Shown here: piece by piece, positions 51,940 through 60,400 of the stretch
Layout of the letters: every line of letters starts with the position of its first letter
Position numbering within the stretch: the stretch's first letter is position 1
Assembly (NCBI RefSeq): GCF_031454155.1
Contig: NZ_JAVDQG010000008.1
Coordinates: forward strand, 1 to 64,000
Reading direction: 5' to 3'
DNA: 64,000 nt
From: Desmospora profundinema
GTDB taxonomy: Bacteria > Bacillota > Bacilli > Thermoactinomycetales > DSM-45169
Notes under the pieces: model-generated
Told to the model about the DNA's origin: nothing
Seen by the model: only the letters and a program-made list of their open reading frames with translations
Databases searched by the model: none
Made by a program: the position numbers and the translations under genes

Positions 51940-52445
51940 TGAAGTATGATTACCTTCATGAGTCGAAAGAAGTATTTCTGATTCCCTCATCACCTCAGCC
52001 ATGTAGTAAACTTGCAGAGGCACTACTGCCATTGGGATATACAGAAGATGACGGTTTCTACTACTTAAAACGGACAGGTGAACATCCGAATTGGCAGTCA
52101 GAGAATATTGTTTCTGTCGATGTCTATAAAGATGGGCAGGAGATTGAAGCAATTGAAGATGAATTCGATGACGAACCTTGCGAGTGGGATAAGTTGAAGT
52201 TTGAGTATCTTCTGGCTACGTTACCGGTGTATACAATCGATTTATTCGTAGACGGTGTTACACAGGTTAGTGAGAAGCTAAAATACCCTCTTATTTATGA
52301 GGGCAGAAAAGTCTCTTCACAGGAATTGAAAAAGGAATTCCGTAAATGTGCCAACGAGTTAAGGAGAAACGTAGGGGAGCCGGGAAGTAAATCTGTGCGA
52401 ATTGAAATTGCACTTACTTATCCCCGAAAAAAGAAGGACATGTAA
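51939..52445 (+). CDS. Immunity protein for the LHH nuclease
   Basis: A 168-residue acidic cytosolic protein whose GTG overlaps the WapA stop by one base (TAGTG), so the two are translationally coupled. No named family is recognised in MKYDYLHESKEVFLIPSSPQPCSKLAEALLPLGYTEDDGFYYLKRTGEHPNWQSENIVSVDVYKDGQEIE. It is assigned by its position directly after the toxin, its acidity and its low GC. It is closed by a strong terminator. Confidence 0.7.
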   Translation: MKYDYLHESKEVFLIPSSPQPCSKLAEALLPLGYTEDDGFYYLKRTGEHPNWQSENIVSVDVYKDGQEIEAIEDEFDDEPCEWDKLKFEYLLATLPVYTIDLFVDGVTQVSEKLKYPLIYEGRKVSSQELKKEFRKCANELRRNVGEPGSKSVRIEIALTYPRKKKDM

Positions 52446-52475
52446 CAGAATAATAATCAATGATTGATAGTTAGG

Positions 52476-52509
52476 CTGCTGACAAAGTAGAGGTCAGCAG
52501 TCTTTTTTT
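52476..52509 (+). terminator. Terminator after wapA-immunity pair
   Basis: CTGCTGAC and GTCAGCAG pair around AAAGTAGAG, followed by TCTTTTTTT. It separates the active pair from the orphan cassette. Confidence 0.9.
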
Positions 52510-52520
52510 ATTATTCGAAG

Positions 52521-53348
52521 GAGAAAACGACTCACTTTAACTATCTGGGGCTGATGGAAGATGTGATCTCGGAAGAAGTGGCGGATGAGATCACGAAGTC
52601 CTACCAGTACACGCCTTGGGGCGAGCGCCTGTCCATGGTGAAGCACAACCAGGATGGTTCGAAAGAGGATTCCTTCTACGGCTACAACACTCGTACCGAT
52701 GTGGAAGTGCTCACGGACGAGAACGGAAATACCCGCGCCACCTATGGTTATACCGCTTACGGCGAAAATGATAGTAAGGCCTTCACCGGAGTGGACAAGC
52801 CGGATCCCAACAATCCGGATCAGGAGATCTATAATCCCTACCGCTACAGTGCGAAGCGCTTTGACCCGGCTACCGGCCAATATGACATGGGCTTCCGGGA
52901 CTACGACCCGGGAATCAACCGATTCCTCACCCGTGATATGTACAACGGGGCCCTGGCGGATATGAGCCTGGGCATGGATCCCTGGACGATGAACCGGTAT
53001 GCCTTTACCGGTGGGAACCCGGTCTCCCGCGTGGAATTGGATGGACACGATTCCATCTGTGCGCCGCCTCTCAGTTGTAATCCGGATCATATTCAGGATG
53101 CGGAAAAGCGTGAAGCGTATGACAAGGAACGAGAAGCTTTAAGGCAAGAAGCTACTGAAGCCATCGCACCATTCGCTGATTTGACTTGGTTGGGAACTTT
53201 CGCCGATGTAATGTCCCTAATCGGCGGGCAGGATTTTTGGACTGGTGAGTCGAAACCGCGCTCCGAATCTGCGGCTAATCTTGCCATGACCCCAGTTAAA
53301 CCTTTTAAGGCAGTTGGCTCTGTACTTGGGTTTGGTGCGAGAGGGGCT
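52521..53348 (+). repeat. 828-bp direct duplication of the WapA 3' region
   Basis: 52521-53348 matches 50743-51570 at equal length with only scattered base changes. It covers the end of the YD repeats, the RHS core and the pre-toxin linker, and ends exactly where the toxin tips diverge (GAGAGGGGCT). Confidence 0.9.
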
Positions 53349-53708
53349 AGTGGCGGTGACGGAATAAAGAAACTCCCTCCTTATGATTCTGATAATTACA
53401 CTACTTTTTGGCGAGTTGTTCAACCTAAAGAACTAGAAGATCTCAGAAAAGTGGGTTATTATAGGAATAAATGGGGGATGGGAGAGGAGAAGTATTTTTC
53501 GACCACAAGAGCAGGAGCGATAAAGTATGGAGAAGAAGCACAAAAAAGATATGAAGATGGACCCTATACTCTAACTTCTGCTAGAGCTCCTAAGCACTTT
53601 TCGGCCAATCAGTTCGAAATAGAACATGGAATTCAAACAGTCACTTTGGATGGTAATAAATTGGGAGATTTGGGGCCGGTTAGAATATGGCCATACGTAA
53701 TTAAATAA
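52554..53708 (+). CDS. Orphan RHS toxin cassette with a different C-terminal toxin
   Basis: A 384-residue frame without signal peptide or strong ribosome site. Residues 1-265 copy the WapA end (SYQYTPWGERLSMVKHNQ...RYSAKRFDPATGQYDMGFRDYDPGINRFLTRD, then DSICAPPLSCNPDHIQDAEKR). Residues 266-384 are a new toxin: TFWRVVQPKELEDLRKVGYYRNKWGMGEEKYFSTTRAGAIKYGEEAQKRYEDGPYTLTSARAPKHFSANQFEIEHGIQTVTLDG. The Arg after FW, the YFSTT motif and following acidic segment loosely recall R-S-E-type ADP-ribosyltransferases, but the family is not certain. Like other orphan modules it would be expressed in full-length form only after recombination through the shared 828 bp. Confidence 0.7.
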   Translation: MEDVISEEVADEITKSYQYTPWGERLSMVKHNQDGSKEDSFYGYNTRTDVEVLTDENGNTRATYGYTAYGENDSKAFTGVDKPDPNNPDQEIYNPYRYSAKRFDPATGQYDMGFRDYDPGINRFLTRDMYNGALADMSLGMDPWTMNRYAFTGGNPVSRVELDGHDSICAPPLSCNPDHIQDAEKREAYDKEREALRQEATEAIAPFADLTWLGTFADVMSLIGGQDFWTGESKPRSESAANLAMTPVKPFKAVGSVLGFGARGASGGDGIKKLPPYDSDNYTTFWRVVQPKELEDLRKVGYYRNKWGMGEEKYFSTTRAGAIKYGEEAQKRYEDGPYTLTSARAPKHFSANQFEIEHGIQTVTLDGNKLGDLGPVRIWPYVIK

Positions 53709-53711
53709 TAC

Positions 53712-53748
53712 AATAAAATGCCAGGTTATTTTGCCTGGCATTTTATTA
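53712..53748 (+). terminator. Hairpin after orphan toxin
   Basis: AATAAAATGCCAGG pairs with CCTGGCATTTTATT around TTATTTTG, a 14-bp stem ending in an AT base with T residues. Confidence 0.75.
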
Positions 53749-53767
53749 AATAAAAAGAGGTGAAAGT

Positions 53768-54379
53768 ATGAGAAAAGATATATTTTCTTCAATTACCACA
53801 GGGAATGTAGAGGAAGTTAAGTGCTATCTGGATAAAGGAGGAGATCCCAATCTTGCTGATGAGGAGGGATTCACCATATTAATGAGGTCTGTAATGAAAG
53901 GGCATGTAGATTTAACTAAAGTTATTGTAGAGGCAGGAGCGGATTGTAATAATCAAAACAAAGGAGGAGCAACTGCACTTCTGATTGCCGCAAGATATTG
54001 TGGACATGCTTTTAGGGAAGGAAAAGACATAACTGATTATAAGGAAATTATACACCTATTATTAAATTATGGAGCGAAAATAAACTTTGTTGATCCTGTG
54101 TTTGGAACAGTATTGCATGAACTAACAAAAGCGGGGGCTATTAAAATGTTAGAGTTTGTGTTAGAGAAAGGAGCAGACCCTAATTTAACTGATGAAGGGG
54201 GATGGACACCTCTTCATTACGCCGTATTTATAGGGAGAATAAAAGTCGCTCAGTTACTACTACAATATGGTGCAAGAAAAAATATAAAAACCCTAGCAGG
54301 GGACACACCTATAGACATAGCTCGAAAACTTGGGGCTAAAAGAAATGATATTCTGCGGTTACTTTCCTCAGGCGAATAA
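53768..54379 (+). CDS. Ankyrin-repeat immunity protein
   Basis: A 203-residue protein with AGAGGTG before ATG 53768. Five ankyrin repeats can be read: MRKDIFSSITTGNVEEVKCYLDKGGDPNLADEEGFTILM; GHVDLTKVIVEAGADCNNQNKGGATALL; ITDYKEIIHLLLNYGAKINFVDPVFGTVLHEL; GAIKMLEFVLEKGADPNLTDEGGWTPLHYAV; GRIKVAQLLLQYGARKNIKTLAGDTPIDIA. Ankyrin proteins are a known immunity class next to RHS toxins. It follows the orphan toxin by 59 bases and so is the probable partner of that tip. Its GC content is low. Confidence 0.82.
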   Translation: MRKDIFSSITTGNVEEVKCYLDKGGDPNLADEEGFTILMRSVMKGHVDLTKVIVEAGADCNNQNKGGATALLIAARYCGHAFREGKDITDYKEIIHLLLNYGAKINFVDPVFGTVLHELTKAGAIKMLEFVLEKGADPNLTDEGGWTPLHYAVFIGRIKVAQLLLQYGARKNIKTLAGDTPIDIARKLGAKRNDILRLLSSGE

Positions 54380-54392
54380 ACCGGTAATTGGC

Positions 54393-54521
54393 TAAAGACA
54401 GTCCTACCCCATGACCTTGCGCCTGGGGAGACGGTCACCGTCCAAGCCCAGGTGAAAACCCCGATCCAAAGCGATTCGGGCAACAAGCGGGAAGCTTATG
54501 TCTTCAAGTGGGACATGCTCA
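54393..54521 (+). pseudogene. WapA Ig-like domain fragment
   Basis: TVLPHDLAPGETVTVQAQVKTP and IQSDSGNKREAYVFKWDM are near-copies of WapA at 46484-46600. It has no start and is joined abruptly to the next RHS fragment, so it is a deletion scar of a second large RHS gene. Confidence 0.8.
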
Positions 54522-54599
54522 AACGACGGGTGAGTGGCTGTTGGAACAATCGGCAACCGACCTCGGCTTATCCGGCGAAGTGATCTCAGAGCAGGGGTA

Positions 54600-54988
54600 A
54601 TCCAGAAGTCTTATCAGTACACGCCTTGGGGCGAACGCCTGTCGATGGTGATCCACAAGGATGACGGATCGAAGGAAGTTTCTTTTTACGGCTACAACAC
54701 CCGGACGGACGTGGAAGTGCTCACAGACGAGAATGGGAACACCCGCGCCACTATGGTTACACCGCTTACGGGAAGGATGACGAAAAGGCCTTCACTGGAG
54801 TGGATAAACCGGACCCGGGGAACCCGGATGAGGATGTGTACAACTCCTATCGCTACAGCGCCAAGCGTTGGGACCCAGCTACGAAGCAGTATGACATGGG
54901 CTTCCGGGATTATATCCCAGGGCTAAACCGGTTCCTAACGCGGGACATGCTAGGTAAAATCAACGTCAGAAGCCCGCGCCGCCGTTAG
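54600..54988 (+). pseudogene. Third RHS core remnant, frameshifted
   Basis: KSYQYTPWGERLSMVIHKDDGSKEVSFYGYNTRTDVEVLTDENGNTRAT breaks at about 54750 by one base. It resumes as DKPDPGNPDEDVYNSYRYSAKRWDPATKQYDMGFRDYIPGLNRFLTRDMLGKINVRSPRRR to 54988. It corresponds to WapA 50817-51160 but is clearly more diverged than the 828-bp duplication. The toxin tip that followed is missing. Confidence 0.85.
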
Positions 54989-55009
54989 TCGAAATCTAGG
55001 AGGGCGAAC

Positions 55010-55696
55010 ATGGAAGAAAACTCGATGGTAACATCTATTAATAATTTTCAGTCTGTCTACGACGACTATTTCAAAGCATTAACTCAATATATGATGGCAG
55101 AATATGTGGAAAATCATGAGTATAAATTCACCCACCCCACATTATTTGATTTATCTATAGAGTTAATAGCTTCTTTTTATAGTTTACCTGAAGATATTAG
55201 AAATAGACTTTTACTATTAAACTTTGAGGCATTCTTACACTGCAACAATCAAATTGATTTTTTTAGCTTTCGCATTTTTCTATCTAAGAAAAACAGATTT
55301 CAAAAGTTGGTGACTATTGCAGAAAGAGTAGATGCAGAACTGAAATGTGCAACTCTGTTTATAGAGCAGGGGGTTTTTGAGGAGTATGGTAAGCAACCAT
55401 TACCTAATCACGATTTTTATAAAGAGCATTACATAAATACAAATCTCTTTAAAGAGATACAAATAGAGAGTCAGTCTACTGAAGAGACAGTACACATCTC
55501 TGATAATCAAGATAAGATTATGCATTCTGAAACAAACACTATTAGTGAAGGTAGCCCGGAAAACAAGAATATATTCTCAGTATATAATGAAAGTTTAAAG
55601 AAAGGTGAGGAAGTAATCACCAATACAAATAACTTCGTTGATAAATTTAAATATTCAATTATTCTATTTAAGGACATTTTTAAGCTATTCAATTAG
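55010..55696 (+). CDS. Hypothetical protein at the end of the RHS array
   Basis: A 228-residue protein with AGGAGGGCG before ATG 55010. It is low in GC and has no signal peptide or membrane helix. The N-terminal 110 residues look helical (FQSVYDDYFKALTQYMMAEYVENHEYKFTHPTLFDLSIELIASFYSLPEDIRNRLLLLNFEAFLHC) and the rest is acidic and probably flexible, with a hydrophobic C-terminal stretch (FKYSIILFKDIFKLFN). No family recognised. It takes the immunity-gene position behind the third RHS remnant, so an orphan immunity gene is plausible. Confidence 0.55.
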   Translation: MEENSMVTSINNFQSVYDDYFKALTQYMMAEYVENHEYKFTHPTLFDLSIELIASFYSLPEDIRNRLLLLNFEAFLHCNNQIDFFSFRIFLSKKNRFQKLVTIAERVDAELKCATLFIEQGVFEEYGKQPLPNHDFYKEHYINTNLFKEIQIESQSTEETVHISDNQDKIMHSETNTISEGSPENKNIFSVYNESLKKGEEVITNTNNFVDKFKYSIILFKDIFKLFN

Positions 55697-55731
55697 ACAT
55701 CGCCTAACACCGTGTTCCAGCTTCAGGCTAG

Positions 55732-57173
55732 TACTACAGTTGTAATGAATTGATTTATAGTATAAACTCCTGAAATAAGAAGAAAGAATCGGGAGGAATC
55801 CCACTGAGCTCGCAAGATCCCTGTCAAACCCTTCATTCACCTTGTGACGAAATGTCTGACTGGTCAAAAGCGTTTGAAGCGTTGGTCGAACGAATCGGGA
55901 TCCATTTTAGCCCTCTGAAACCCGGCAGCGATGCCAATCGTATCTTCAAGGGTTACTCAGTACCGTGGACCGAAAAAACGGATGGCAATTGGCCGAATAT
56001 GCCGGGGATTTCACCCTTTACGGCATTCAGTATCTGTTGGGACGAGCCCGGTGGGATGCCGACGCCGTTCGGGATAAGATTTGCAGCAATATGTGTTGAA
56101 ACACTTGGCCCACCCCGAAGGAATCATTGTGGTGGACGTAACGGGATTTCTTAAAAAAGGACGTCAATCGGCAGGGGTGCAACGACAGTACAGCGGAACA
56201 GCCGGTCGGATTGAGAACTGTCAGATTGTTATGTCAGTCCCAAAGGGGCCACGCTGATCGACCGCCGTCTGTATTTACCCAAAAGCTGGACAGAAGAACC
56301 TTCCCGTTGCCGGAAAGCCGGGATTCCTGAGAAAGTCGGCTTTGCCACCAAACCTCAGCTGGCGCGTCAGATGTTGCAACATGCTTTCCAAAGCGGTCTT
56401 CCCGTACAGTGGGTGACCGGGGACGTGGTGTATGGTCATGATCGTTTGCGGCTGTGGCTGGAGGAGCAACAGTAGCCCTATGTTCTCGCTGTATCCGCGA
56501 AAGAGTCCGTTTATATCGGCTGGGAAGCATATCAGGTACGAGATTTGGCTTTTGGAACCAAAGAAGGCAAGTGGGTCCGTCTTTCTTGTGGAAATGGTGC
56601 GAAAGGCCTCCGCGAATATGAATGGGTCCGGTATCCCATCCATGGTTCCTCTGCCCCCCAATGGTTGCGTTGGCTGTTAATTCGTCGTCATCCGGATGAA
56701 AAGGAAGACGTTGCATACTATATCGTCTATGCTCCCAAGAGTTCCCCTCTCCTCTTTCGTTCAGGTGGCCGGTTCTCGCTGGGCGGTGGAACCATACTTT
56801 CAGGAAGCCAAAGGAGAAGTGGGGCTGGATCACTACGAGGTTCGTTCATGGACGGGATGGTATCGACACATCACCTTGGCTATGTTTGCTCATGCCTTTT
56901 TAACCGTATTACGAGTACAAGGAATTCCATCAGAACCTCGAAAAAAGGGGAGTGGTTTCTTCCAGAGCTTGACTGCTTTCAAACGCAGCTGGGGACTGTG
57001 ATTTCCCTGACGGTTCCAGAGGTACGACGACTTCTGGAAAAAGTCCTTTGGCAAAGGATTGCTCCTGTGATACATTTTTTGGCTTGGTCTTATTGGCGTA
57101 GACGACATCAAGCCATTGCTCAGTTTCATCACTACCGAAAACGTATGATTGTTACATAATTACAACTGTAGTA
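55732..57173 (+). mobile_element. IS701-type element, degenerate, with CTAG target duplication
   Basis: About 1.44 kb. The 15-bp inverted repeats TACTACAGTTGTAAT (55732-55746) and ATTACAACTGTAGTA (57159-57173) are perfect and flanked on both sides by CTAG (55728-55731 and 57174-57177). A YTAR target duplication is characteristic of the IS701 family. The perfect ends contrast with a transposase broken in several frames, so recognition by a transposase elsewhere may have kept the ends, or the transposase decayed recently. Confidence 0.85.
55852..57159 (+). pseudogene. IS701-family transposase, multiply frameshifted
   Basis: Pieces of one DDE transposase appear in order but in changing frames. 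They include [48 protein letters not shown], then [41 protein letters not shown], then [19 protein letters not shown] and GFATKPQLARQMLQHAFQSGLPVQWVTGDVVYG. Further pieces are YVLAVSAKESVYIG and [32 protein letters not shown]. The VVDVTGF (normally DETGF) and VTGDVVYG segments correspond to the first two catalytic Asp regions and the [14 protein letters not shown] segment to the Glu. At least three frameshifts and one stop are present. Inactive. Confidence 0.9.
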
Positions 57174-57177
57174 CTAG

Positions 57178-57333
57178 TCCTGCAGTTGCATTTGTACTAA
57201 AAGTACATGTGAGCGTGGGTGGGTCGGGCTGGCGGGCTACCTTCGATCTCTTGCAAAAAACGTAAAGGATCTCAGCCATCCCGCCACCCTCCCTTCTCAC
57301 ATCTCACCGGCTCTTGTAAACACAACTGTAGTT
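57178..57333. repeat. CTAG-flanked MITE-like repeat, copy B
   Basis: 156 bp between CTAG at 57174-57177 (shared with the IS701-type element) and CTAG at 57334-57337. Ends are TCCTGCAGTTGCATTTG and CACAACTGTAGTT, close to the IS end TACTACAGTTGTAAT. The core (CGGGCTGGCGGGCTACCTTCGATC ... CAGCCATCCCGCCACCCTCCCTTC) folds on itself. It appears to be a non-autonomous relative of the adjacent IS, inserted immediately next to it. Confidence 0.75.
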
Positions 57334-57337
57334 CTAG

Positions 57338-57395
57338 GGAGAGACTTGTGCTCGATGAGTGCAAAGGATCTCAGCCCGCCTTACCGGTCCTCACC
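57338..57395. repeat. Core fragment of the same repeat family
   Basis: GAGACTTGTGCTC...GTGCAAAGGATCTCAGCC is the reverse complement of the GATCCTTTGCACTCACAGAGCACAAGT block in the 27730 copy. It lies without terminal ends next to copy B, which lacks this block. Confidence 0.6.
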
Positions 57396-57417
57396 ATAAC
57401 ATCATAAAAACTTAAAT

Positions 57418-57456
57418 GACCAAACACACCCGGTGTATACCGGGTGTGTTTGGTCA
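57418..57456. terminator. Bidirectional terminator before amidase
   Basis: TGACCAAACACACCCGG and CCGGGTGTGTTTGGTCA form a perfect 17-bp stem around TGTAT. It ends the amidase transcript (minus) and shields the repeat region. Confidence 0.85.
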
Positions 57457-57463
57457 CAGCTTT

Positions 57464-60400
57464 CTATTGCTTTACCAGTCGGACCGCGTCGGCGATTAAG
57501 GTTCCGTCCGCTTTGTCGGTAAGAACGACTTTGGCAGTGCCGGCCTCAAAGTTGTAGGTGCCGACATAAACCCACTTGCCGTTGTTTTGGGTTTGGTTGA
57601 TATTCACCGTGCTGGGTCCCCCGACGTGATGAATGGTGAAGGGGGCGTTGGTGGCCCGGTTGGGATTGGCCATGTGCTTTACATATAGATGGTAGGAACC
57701 CGATTCCGGAACGCCGAGATTCCAGGTAAAGGAGTCTTGACCGGTACCCGGGCGGTTCCAGAAGTAGTCGGTTCCATAGAAGGTTTTAATACCGACGGTT
57801 GAGTTCCATTCTCCCACCGCTTTGTTGCCTGAATCGGTATTGTCGGAGGTGATGGTGGTGGGAACCTTTTCGATTTTAATGGCGTCGGCGATCAAGGTTC
57901 CGTCCGCATCGTCGGAGAGGACGACCTTGGCGGCGCCTTTGTCAAATTTGAAGGTACCCAGTTCCACCCATTGGCCGCTGTTGGCCCGCTGGTCGATCAG
58001 TTGCTTGGACGTTCCCCCGCTGTGATGGATGGTGAAGGGGGCGTTGCTGGCCCGGTTTTGGTTGGATTGATGCTTTTCGGAAATGCGATAGTAGCCGGAT
58101 TCGGGAATGTTGAAATTCCAGGTGAAGGTATCACCGGTTCCCGGCCGGTTCCACAGATAGTCGGTGCCGACGAACCGTTTGATGGCGTTGGTGGAGGTCC
58201 ATACCCCGACGGCTTCCGTATCCGGGTGTTTATTGTCGATCACTTCCGTATAGGGAACCGGTTCAATCTTGATGGCGTCAGCGAGCAGGGTCCCGTCCGC
58301 ATCGTCGGAGAGGACGACTTTGGCTGCGCCTTCGTCAAATTTAAAGGTGCCCAGTTCCACCCATTGGCCGCTGTAGGCCCGCTGGTCGATCAGCTGTTTG
58401 GTCGATCCCCCGCTGTGATGGATGGTGAAGGGGGCGTTGCTGGCCCGGTTCTGGTTGGGTTGATGCTTTTCGGAGACCCGGTAGTAGCCGGCTTTGGAAA
58501 TGTTGAAATTCCAGGTGAAGGTATCGCCGGCTCCCGGTCTACTCCACAAATAATCGGTTCCGTAATGGTCCTTGATCGCATTGGAGGAATTCCATTCCCC
58601 GACTGCTTTATTCCCAGGGGAGGTATTGTCCACAATTTGAGCATGAGGAACCAGTTCAAATTTCACCGCGTCGGCAATCACGTACCCGTCCGCATCGTCG
58701 CTTAGGGTCACTTTACCGGGAGTTCCCTGTTTGAAGTTAAAGTCTCCCAATTCGACCCATTTTCCGCCGTTTTTCCGTTGATCGATCCGGTAAGTCGTTT
58801 TCCCGTCGGCGTAGGTGACGGTGTAGGGGGCGTTGCTGGCCCGGTCCGATGCGGCGGCATAATGGACAAAGACCCGATACATTCCATTTTTGGGCGGGTT
58901 CAATGTCCAGGTGAAGGTGTCATTGCCGGATCCCGCTGCGTTGGGTTGATAGTCGCTCCCGTAATAACCTGAAACATTTTTGGAGGAAGGCCAGTTTCCT
59001 TTAAATGAGGTGTCGGAATCCTTATTGTCAATAATGACGGTATGGGATTCTTCCGGATCCGCATCCGCCGGCGGTTGGTCGGCCGTTTTTTGCAAGCGGA
59101 TGGCATCGGCGATCACATAGCCGTCGGCATCATCCGTCTGTACGATTTTATTGGCTCCCGAGTTAAACTCATAGGTTCCGATGTCCACCCAGGTGCTTCC
59201 ATTTTCCTTCTGGTTGACCCGCTGGGTGATTACTTCATCTTTTGTATGAATTTCATACGGAGCATTGGTGGCCCGGTCAAAGGCTGATGTATAGTGGACC
59301 AAAACCCGGTAGCTTCCCGGTTCGGGGAGCTCGAAATTCCACGTGAACGTGTCTAGGTTAAAGCCCCAGCCGCCGGCACTTGCCTGGTAGTTGGATCCGT
59401 AGTAACCGGAGACGTTGGTGGATGTTACCCAATCGCCTTTCGCTTCATTGGCCGGGTCCATATTGTCGATAGTGATGGTGCCGTTTGATCCTTCCAGCTT
59501 GGAAACAACGCCTTGGCGGATCTCGTTTAGCTTTTTGTGAGTGAAACCGCCGGGACAGGCCGTGTAGGCTCTGGGAAAATCCTTATGCCCCTGAAGGGTA
59601 GGAACATCCGGATCTTTTTTGGGAATGTTGGGGTTGTCATATTCGTAATTGCGGACAAAATCTTTCTTTCCCATGGGGTCGATACCGTGCAAGTCCGCCT
59701 GATAAGCCAGCAACTCTTCCAACGCTTCTTGCATATGTCCGGGAAGGTCTGCTCTCTCAAAATTGCCCAGCATGGATACGCCGAAGGAACCGTTATTAAA
59801 GCTGTAGGTGTGGGCACCGACCACACCCGGTGTGAGAACTTCGTCGTCTTTCCCTTTGCGGCCTTCATAGATTTTTCCGTTATAACCGATGATCGCGTTA
59901 TAACCGATATCTCCCCATCCGCGTGTTTTGGCATGGAAGTAATAAATATTGCGGATTCGTTCTTCCGGGGTGATTCCGTTACTCTCATCCGTGTTGGGGG
60001 TATCCGTATGGTGGACGGAAAGGTGGGTGACGGATTCCGCATACTGGCGGGGCCAGTCTTCCTCACCGTCGATGTACCGAAGGGATTCATCAGCCCCCCA
60101 GCCGGCTCTGCTGACGATGTCGGGTCGGTTCACAGCCGCTTCCACCGAATCGAAAATCATGGAACCCAGGGATACCATCTGGGTATCGGTTTTTGCTGTT
60201 TCCTGGTCTTCCTTGGAGTTTAAGGCTGTCAGTTTGATGTCGGAGATGCGGGGTTTCTTCCCTCGGTTGCTCTCCATATGCACCTTAAACTGCATATAAC
60301 GACCGGTTTCAAAGATCAGCTCGCTGAAAGTTTCTTCAGATACCTCATCATCCGGCCCCATGATGTGTTCCGTATGGACTTCATGCCATTCCGTCCAGTC

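Noticed and set aside
56234-56833. Minus-strand ORF inside the IS701-type element
   Set aside because: The plus strand carries consecutive transposase motifs despite frameshifts; the minus ORF is incidental.
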